NCBI GenBank assembly: GCA_040386355.1
Contig: JAZKFP010000242.1
Coordinates: forward strand, 1 to 10,798
Source: JAZKFP01 sp040386355
GTDB taxonomy: Bacteria > Pseudomonadota > Gammaproteobacteria > Pseudomonadales > UBA6940
DNA: 10,798 bases
Direction of reading: 5' to 3'
Position 1 is the first letter of the stretch. Every line of letters begins with the position of its first letter. The notes beneath the pieces were generated by a model that saw only the letters and a program-made list of their open reading frames with translations, was not told the origin of the DNA and ran no database searches. The position numbers and the translations under genes are program-made. Below, in pieces: positions 7,426 to 10,798 of this stretch.

Positions 7426-8562
7426 ATGACAATGCAAATTGGAAATCAAAGCCATTCTGTGAGCCAAGAATCGGTTTCGCTTATTCATTGTGAAATGGTC
7501 CAAAACTTTTTAGAGCAAAAAAGTAAAACGGACAGTGAGATATCTTTATTATCTTTAAAGCCTGTTGCTTTATCTTTAACAGAACCTGAAGTTCCTGCAG
7601 CTACTGCACACGATATGTATGGATTGATGAGTATGACGGGCACCACTCCTGCTGCAAGTCCAAGCGATGTTTTGTCGTTTCCGCAAATGCCCACTTCTCC
7701 TTTATCTCCGCAAGGTCCATTTGTAGAAAATAATGGGATTGGTACTGGATTTGTAGATTTAATGGCAGAGATTCAGTCAACATTATCCATGACAGGTTTT
7801 TGGATTAAACAGGTCGCACGCTTTCAAGGGTTAGCTTACGGCTTAGCGGCAGCGGATTCTTTAGATAAAAAAGCGGTACAAATAGAAAAAGGCGCTACCG
7901 ATAAATTAATTGGCGGAATAATTGCCGGAGTTGTACAAATTGCGGTGGCTATAGTAGTGGTGAAATACTCGTGGGATCAAATGCGTTCTATCCGAGATAC
8001 TAGAGCTCGTTCAACTGCAAACAATTCAACGTCTGCTTCTGCGAGTCTTACGCCTAACGGAATTTCAGGCACAGGCTCTAACACTAGAGGCAGAGTGCAG
8101 ACTGCAGATGAAGGTGCTGAATCTGCGCAAGATAGCGCTAATGTTGCTGCAAAGAAGGCAGCAGCAAGACAAGCAGCACAAGAATCAGTAGAACGACAAG
8201 GGGAATCGAGATCGTTAACTGGTGGAGCTTTAGATCGTAGACGTGAACCTGATATCGGAGTTGATACAGATACCAATAATGACGTGCAAGTAACGGGTGC
8301 GGTTGCAAACGCGTTATTACAAGTGGGTAGTGCAGCGTCTTCTATTTCTAATAACATCGGCGAATTTATGGCATCGAAGCACGAAGCTGAACAAGTTCGA
8401 CTGGATGCAGACTCAACGCGGTATCAAACGTTCTCACAGGCAGAAGAAAGATTTTTGTCAGCAGGTGAAAAATTTGCAGAAGATAGTTTAAATACGCTTA
8501 ATTCAATTATGCAAAAAGTGTATGACTTAAATTCACAAATCACTCAAGCTTTCCCACGATGA
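7426..8562 (+). CDS. sctB: YopD/CopD-like minor T3SS translocator (SctB)
   Basis: A 378-residue protein with one clear membrane segment at about 161-179 (IGGIIAGVVQIAVAIVVV), as expected for the minor translocator that pairs with SctE in the host-membrane pore. The N-terminal 110 residues are polar and Pro/Ser-rich. After the membrane segment comes a long Ala/Ser/Gln-rich, charged and probably disordered or coiled stretch (190-285), then an amphipathic helical tail at 296-378. The tail aligns without gaps to the end of the SctE-like protein. ATG 7426 has AGAGGA at 7413-7418 with 7-nt spacing, 36 bp after sctE. Position after the chaperone and SctE, the single membrane helix and the amphipathic C-terminus are the main arguments, since minor translocators are weakly conserved. 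A second SctE-like or effector role is less likely. Confidence 0.75.
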   Translation: MTMQIGNQSHSVSQESVSLIHCEMVQNFLEQKSKTDSEISLLSLKPVALSLTEPEVPAATAHDMYGLMSMTGTTPAASPSDVLSFPQMPTSPLSPQGPFVENNGIGTGFVDLMAEIQSTLSMTGFWIKQVARFQGLAYGLAAADSLDKKAVQIEKGATDKLIGGIIAGVVQIAVAIVVVKYSWDQMRSIRDTRARSTANNSTSASASLTPNGISGTGSNTRGRVQTADEGAESAQDSANVAAKKAAARQAAQESVERQGESRSLTGGALDRRREPDIGVDTDTNNDVQVTGAVANALLQVGSAASSISNNIGEFMASKHEAEQVRLDADSTRYQTFSQAEERFLSAGEKFAEDSLNTLNSIMQKVYDLNSQITQAFPR

Positions 8563-8590
8563 CAATTAAATTCATTTTATCTTTAATATA

Positions 8591-8760
8591 TACCCGTAGC
8601 GTTTGATTTTTAGGTGTTCATCATGATCTTTTTTTCCACTTGCTGCGTTGCTTATTCTCGCGTAAAGCTTTGGCTACGCAGCGGCAAAGCGTCTTGCAAT
8701 TGAAAAAAAATATTCATGCTTCACCGCTGTGCTTGACATAAAAATCAAACGCTACGGGTA
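8591..8760. mobile_element. MITE-like element, copy B (170 bp, non-coding)
   Basis: Perfect 22-bp inverted repeats lie at 8591-8612 and 8739-8760 (outermost bases TACCCGTAGCGTTTG). The symmetry runs 4 bp further into the flanks (8587 and 8764) because the target looks like TATATA. Both ends finish in TA, suggesting a TA target duplication. No transposase is encoded. The interior carries a GCTGCGT/ACGCAGC stem (8642-8648 with 8676-8682) and shares several blocks with copy A, including AGGTGTTCAT, GTAAAGCTTTGGCTACGCAG and an ATTGAAAAAAAATATTCATG block. It fills most of the sctB-sctW gap. Taking it out with one TA leaves an ancestral gap of about 66 bp. A TTGACA near its right end points toward sctW. 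Confidence 0.8.
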
Positions 8761-8766
8761 TATAAT
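8733..8766 (+). promoter_or_regulatory. Candidate element-derived promoter for sctW (non-standard spacing)
   Basis: TTGACA at 8733-8738 is inside the MITE-like element, and TATAAT at 8761-8766 straddles its outer edge, 31 bp before the sctW ATG. Both hexamers match consensus exactly, but the spacer is 22 bp (20 bp if TATATA at 8759-8764 is used), longer than the usual 16-18. It would therefore be weak or need an activator. This is a possible rescue of expression after the insertion split the operon. Confidence 0.3.
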
Positions 8767-8796
8767 AATATGTAGGATCGTTTATTTGGAAAGAAC

Positions 8797-10083
8797 ATGA
8801 CCTCTGTAGTTGCACCTCAGCTTGTTACTTCACAAGCAACCACATTATCTACTAATACTTCAAGCGCTGCGCAAAGCTCTTTTCGTGGAGCTACAGTTGC
8901 AACAGCAATTGTGGTTACAACGAATATTGCAAATATTGCGGAAGAAGCCGGCATGAGTGTGCAAGAACAATTAGGCGCACACATTATAAAAAATAAAAAT
9001 AAACCCGATTCCGCTGCACTTCCACAAGTTCGTTTAGCCGATATGACAGAAGAATTAGGATTTATTGCTCAACAGCATCGAGTGCGTGATTTAAAAGAAA
9101 CGCAAATTACTGATAAGTCTCGCACATCGCACCAAGAAAATAATTTTGAATTTTCTTTGGAAGCAATGCAAGCGCCACGAGCAGAATTAGATGATGCACG
9201 CTTAGAACGCATTTATCGAGAATTATTGGATTCACCTATACCGGATCGGCAAGCATTATTAGCATTTGTAGCAAAAAGGTTTAGTGAGTCTGCCTATCAA
9301 TTTATTATTTTATTGTATTGTCATAATCGGGTTGAGCAAGATCGACAAGCGGCCCAACAAAGTACAGACATTGGCTGGTTGGGTCGACTAAGTCAGTTAA
9401 AAACGGTGTTAACTACCACAATTCGATGGTGTGAAGAACATTGGAATCAACAATTACGCGCGGCAATAAATATTTCATCGGTTGTGCGTCAATATATTGG
9501 TCGCGAAGAAGCACAGTCTCAGTCCTTGCATCAATTTTATTGTGATGCAGTTTTAGATTATGTCGATTTAAACAGTTTATATCGGATGGTCCTAACACGT
9601 TTTGGTATTGACCGTTTTCCATGGGCAGTGGAATTTTTAAAACGATCGCTTGCAGCGGATTACGACGCACAAGGTTCTTCAATAGCGAAAGAAAAACTGA
9701 GAGCAATTATCGACGATATGTATCAGTTGACCGTTTTAGAAACTATTCATGTGCAATGTTGGCAACTTCAAAATCAAATCAGTCGTTTAATTGCGAGCGA
9801 ATGGCAAACAGCGTCAGCTTTGTTAGCAGCAATTTTAGGTTTACAGACTCAAGAGCCTTCTCGGGCACGTATTAGTGACACGCTTGCTGCTTTAGAATTT
9901 AAGAAACGTATAGAAGCTGAAAAAATTGCTTTATTAAATGGAATTAAACACATTGTGCGCTTAATTCCATTAAAAATGTATCGTGATAGTGAGTTGCGAA
10001 ATAAATTGCTTAAAAAAATTCAAGAATATTTAGATGAGTTAGTGAGTACAGAAGAATCTTTAGAAGAAGAAAAAAATCAGTAA
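8797..10083 (+). CDS. sctW: T3SS gatekeeper SctW (YopN/InvE/MxiC/CopN family) with C-terminal TyeA-like domain
   Basis: A 428-residue protein with the SctW layout. A Ser/Thr/Ala-rich N-terminal secretion signal and chaperone-binding region (1-45) is followed by a helical HrpJ-type domain (about 80-250). Next is the conserved middle part, around VLTRFGIDRFPWAVEFLKRS at 265-284 and LRAIIDDMYQLTVLETIHVQ at 301-320, and then a TyeA-like end at about 335-415 (with IKHIVRLIPLKMYRDSELRN). Family members sit at the cytoplasmic face of the export gate, let translocators out first and hold back effectors until host contact. YopN and TyeA are separate proteins in Yersinia; here, as in CopN and MxiC, they form one chain, and the length is near that of CopN. 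ATG 8797 has GGAAAG just upstream. It follows sctB across MITE-like copy B. Confidence 0.88.
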   Translation: MTSVVAPQLVTSQATTLSTNTSSAAQSSFRGATVATAIVVTTNIANIAEEAGMSVQEQLGAHIIKNKNKPDSAALPQVRLADMTEELGFIAQQHRVRDLKETQITDKSRTSHQENNFEFSLEAMQAPRAELDDARLERIYRELLDSPIPDRQALLAFVAKRFSESAYQFIILLYCHNRVEQDRQAAQQSTDIGWLGRLSQLKTVLTTTIRWCEEHWNQQLRAAINISSVVRQYIGREEAQSQSLHQFYCDAVLDYVDLNSLYRMVLTRFGIDRFPWAVEFLKRSLAADYDAQGSSIAKEKLRAIIDDMYQLTVLETIHVQCWQLQNQISRLIASEWQTASALLAAILGLQTQEPSRARISDTLAALEFKKRIEAEKIALLNGIKHIVRLIPLKMYRDSELRNKLLKKIQEYLDELVSTEESLEEEKNQ

Positions 10084-10121
10084 TTTTTACTAATTACAAA
10101 AAATATTGCGAGTAAAAATTA
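10081..10121. repeat. 11-bp inverted repeat after sctW
   Basis: TAATTTTTACT at 10081-10091, which includes the sctW stop codon, is the exact reverse complement of AGTAAAAATTA at 10111-10121, with a 19-nt loop. The stem is nearly all A-T and is not followed by a clean T-run, so it is a poor intrinsic terminator. It could be a weak attenuator or a protein-binding site in the 72-bp gap before the next gene. Confidence 0.35.
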
Positions 10122-10155
10122 TTTAGGAAAATCATTTTGTGTAAGGGTTAAGGTT

Positions 10156-10542
10156 TTGGACGTACGCAATATAGTGATAACTGAATTACTGGATCATCTC
10201 AAGCTTGGCACTGAATTATCGACACTAGATATTAATGAAAAATTTTCATTAGCTTTTAATGAAAATATTTTTACAGTGGAATGGTATGAGAATAGTTTTC
10301 GTTTAATTATGTATTACACATCAGGTAACGCTAACGATGATCAAGAAAAATTTAGTTCAAACCGTATAGAGAATATTTTACAAAAAATCAATCCAGAAGA
10401 GACGCAACCTTTTTTAGTAGATATCGGATCAAGTCAAGCATACCCAGTTATTCTGTCCATTGAATTAGGTTTGTATGGACGAGCTGACAATGAAATATCT
10501 GAAGCATTTGATGTGATATGGAAGCTTAGTGAAACAATTTAA
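10156..10542 (+). CDS. Small acidic protein, class I T3SS chaperone-like; candidate SctW chaperone
   Basis: A 128-residue acidic protein starting at TTG 10156, with AAGGG at 10143-10147 giving 8-nt spacing. A GTG seven codons in (10174) is the alternative. The order of predicted elements resembles a class I chaperone: N-terminal helix (TELLDHLKLG), strands (FSLAFNENIFTVEWYENSF, then RLIMYYTSG), a central helix, another strand pair (PFLVDIG and AYPVILSIELGLYG), and a C-terminal helix (ISEAFDVIWKLSETI). The diagnostic FGQ/TGG motif of CesT is absent. In Yersinia the genes after yopN-tyeA begin with sycN, a YopN chaperone of similar size, so the position points to a gatekeeper chaperone. Fold and role are inference; I do not recognise the sequence outright. 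Confidence 0.55.
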   Translation: MDVRNIVITELLDHLKLGTELSTLDINEKFSLAFNENIFTVEWYENSFRLIMYYTSGNANDDQEKFSSNRIENILQKINPEETQPFLVDIGSSQAYPVILSIELGLYGRADNEISEAFDVIWKLSETI

Positions 10543-10575
10543 ACAGTGTTTTAAATAAGAGTTATTGAAAAATTT

Positions 10576-10798
10576 ATGAAAGTTACAAACAAAGTTATCG
10601 ATAATCGCAGTGTAGTTGTTGGTTCGGATGTACGACCTAATGACACTTTTTATGGCATGCCTACGCAAAAAAATTTGCCAATGGGCGGTGCTGCAATTGT
10701 CAGCCAGGTAGACGCCTATTTTGGTGGATACGGAGAAGCTCACGCAAAACAATTAATGGAATTTTTAGTTCCAAAAATTACTAATTCATTTGTTTTAA
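10576..10798 (+). CDS. Unrecognised protein, N-terminal 74 residues, cut by the right window edge
   Basis: An open frame begins at ATG 10576, 33 bp after the previous stop, and runs off the end of the window. The final TTTTAA is read as TTA plus one base, so no stop has been reached. The visible part begins MKVTNKVIDNRSVVVGSD and holds a Gly-rich stretch around LPMGGAAIV and DAYFGGYGEAHAKQLMEF. I see no signal peptide, membrane segment or known motif. The Shine-Dalgarno is weak. Same strand and tight spacing place it in the sctW operon. By analogy with Yersinia (yscX, yscY, yscV after sycN) it could be an export-apparatus accessory, but the sequence does not show this. Confidence 0.55.
   Translation, partial: MKVTNKVIDNRSVVVGSDVRPNDTFYGMPTQKNLPMGGAAIVSQVDAYFGGYGEAHAKQLMEFLVPKITNSFVL

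Noticed and set aside
7977..8357. 126-residue open frame on the minus strand
   Set aside because: It is antisense to the Ala/Ser-rich part of sctB. Repeated GCA/GCT/TCA codons leave the opposite strand open; there is no ribosome-binding site and no recognisable motif.
10081..10121. Intrinsic terminator after sctW
   Set aside because: The stem is almost all A-T with a 19-nt loop and no T-run after it. The next gene follows in the same direction 72 bp later, so I list it only as an inverted repeat.
1..10798. tRNA, rRNA, CRISPR array or phage attachment site
   Set aside because: I looked for cloverleaf-like stems with CCA ends, regularly spaced repeats and integrase genes and saw none; the only recurring repeats are the two MITE-like copies.

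Overview
The window is AT-rich bacterial DNA. It holds one surface-polysaccharide gene pair and a dense block of type III secretion system (T3SS) genes. Protein content (AsnB-type amidotransferase, NodB-type deacetylase, LcrH/SycD, YopB/YopD-like translocators and a YopN/CopN-like gatekeeper) suggests a host-associated Gram-negative. An AT-rich gammaproteobacterium living in protist or arthropod hosts is my best guess, but the sequence alone does not fix the taxon.

Layout. 1-1451 (+): 3' part of an asparagine-synthase-like amidotransferase, open at the left window edge. 1458-2465 (+): polysaccharide deacetylase, 6 bp downstream. 2449-2913 (-): CesT/SycE-type T3SS chaperone, overlapping the deacetylase tail-to-tail by 17 bp. 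2949-3214: a small non-coding element with terminal inverted repeats (MITE-like copy A). 3192-5366 (-): large LuxR-family regulator whose last codons lie inside that element. 5367-5519: divergent control region with an 18-bp dyad. 5520 onward (+): translocon operon, made of an LcrH/SycD chaperone, a YopB-like major translocator (SctE), a YopD-like minor translocator (SctB), a second MITE-like copy (B, 8591-8760), the gatekeeper SctW, a small acidic chaperone-like protein, and the start of an unrecognised gene cut by the right edge.

How it fits together. The LcrH-type chaperone should keep SctE and SctB soluble until export. SctE and SctB would form the pore in the host membrane. SctW would hold back effectors until host contact, probably helped by the small protein behind it. 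The LuxR-type protein is the natural candidate regulator of the divergent operon. The CesT-type chaperone was probably its operon partner: removing MITE copy A in silico leaves only 23 bp between the regulator's reconstructed stop and the chaperone's start.

Two points matter for anyone using the annotation. First, the YopB-like gene is broken only by an assembly problem: a GC-rich 33-base stretch and 10 Ns sit between two copies of a 15-base sequence, and removing one repeat unit plus the insert (58 bases) restores a single reading frame. Second, two copies of one MITE-like family have landed in the two T3SS operons, one altering the regulator's C-terminus and one separating sctB from sctW.
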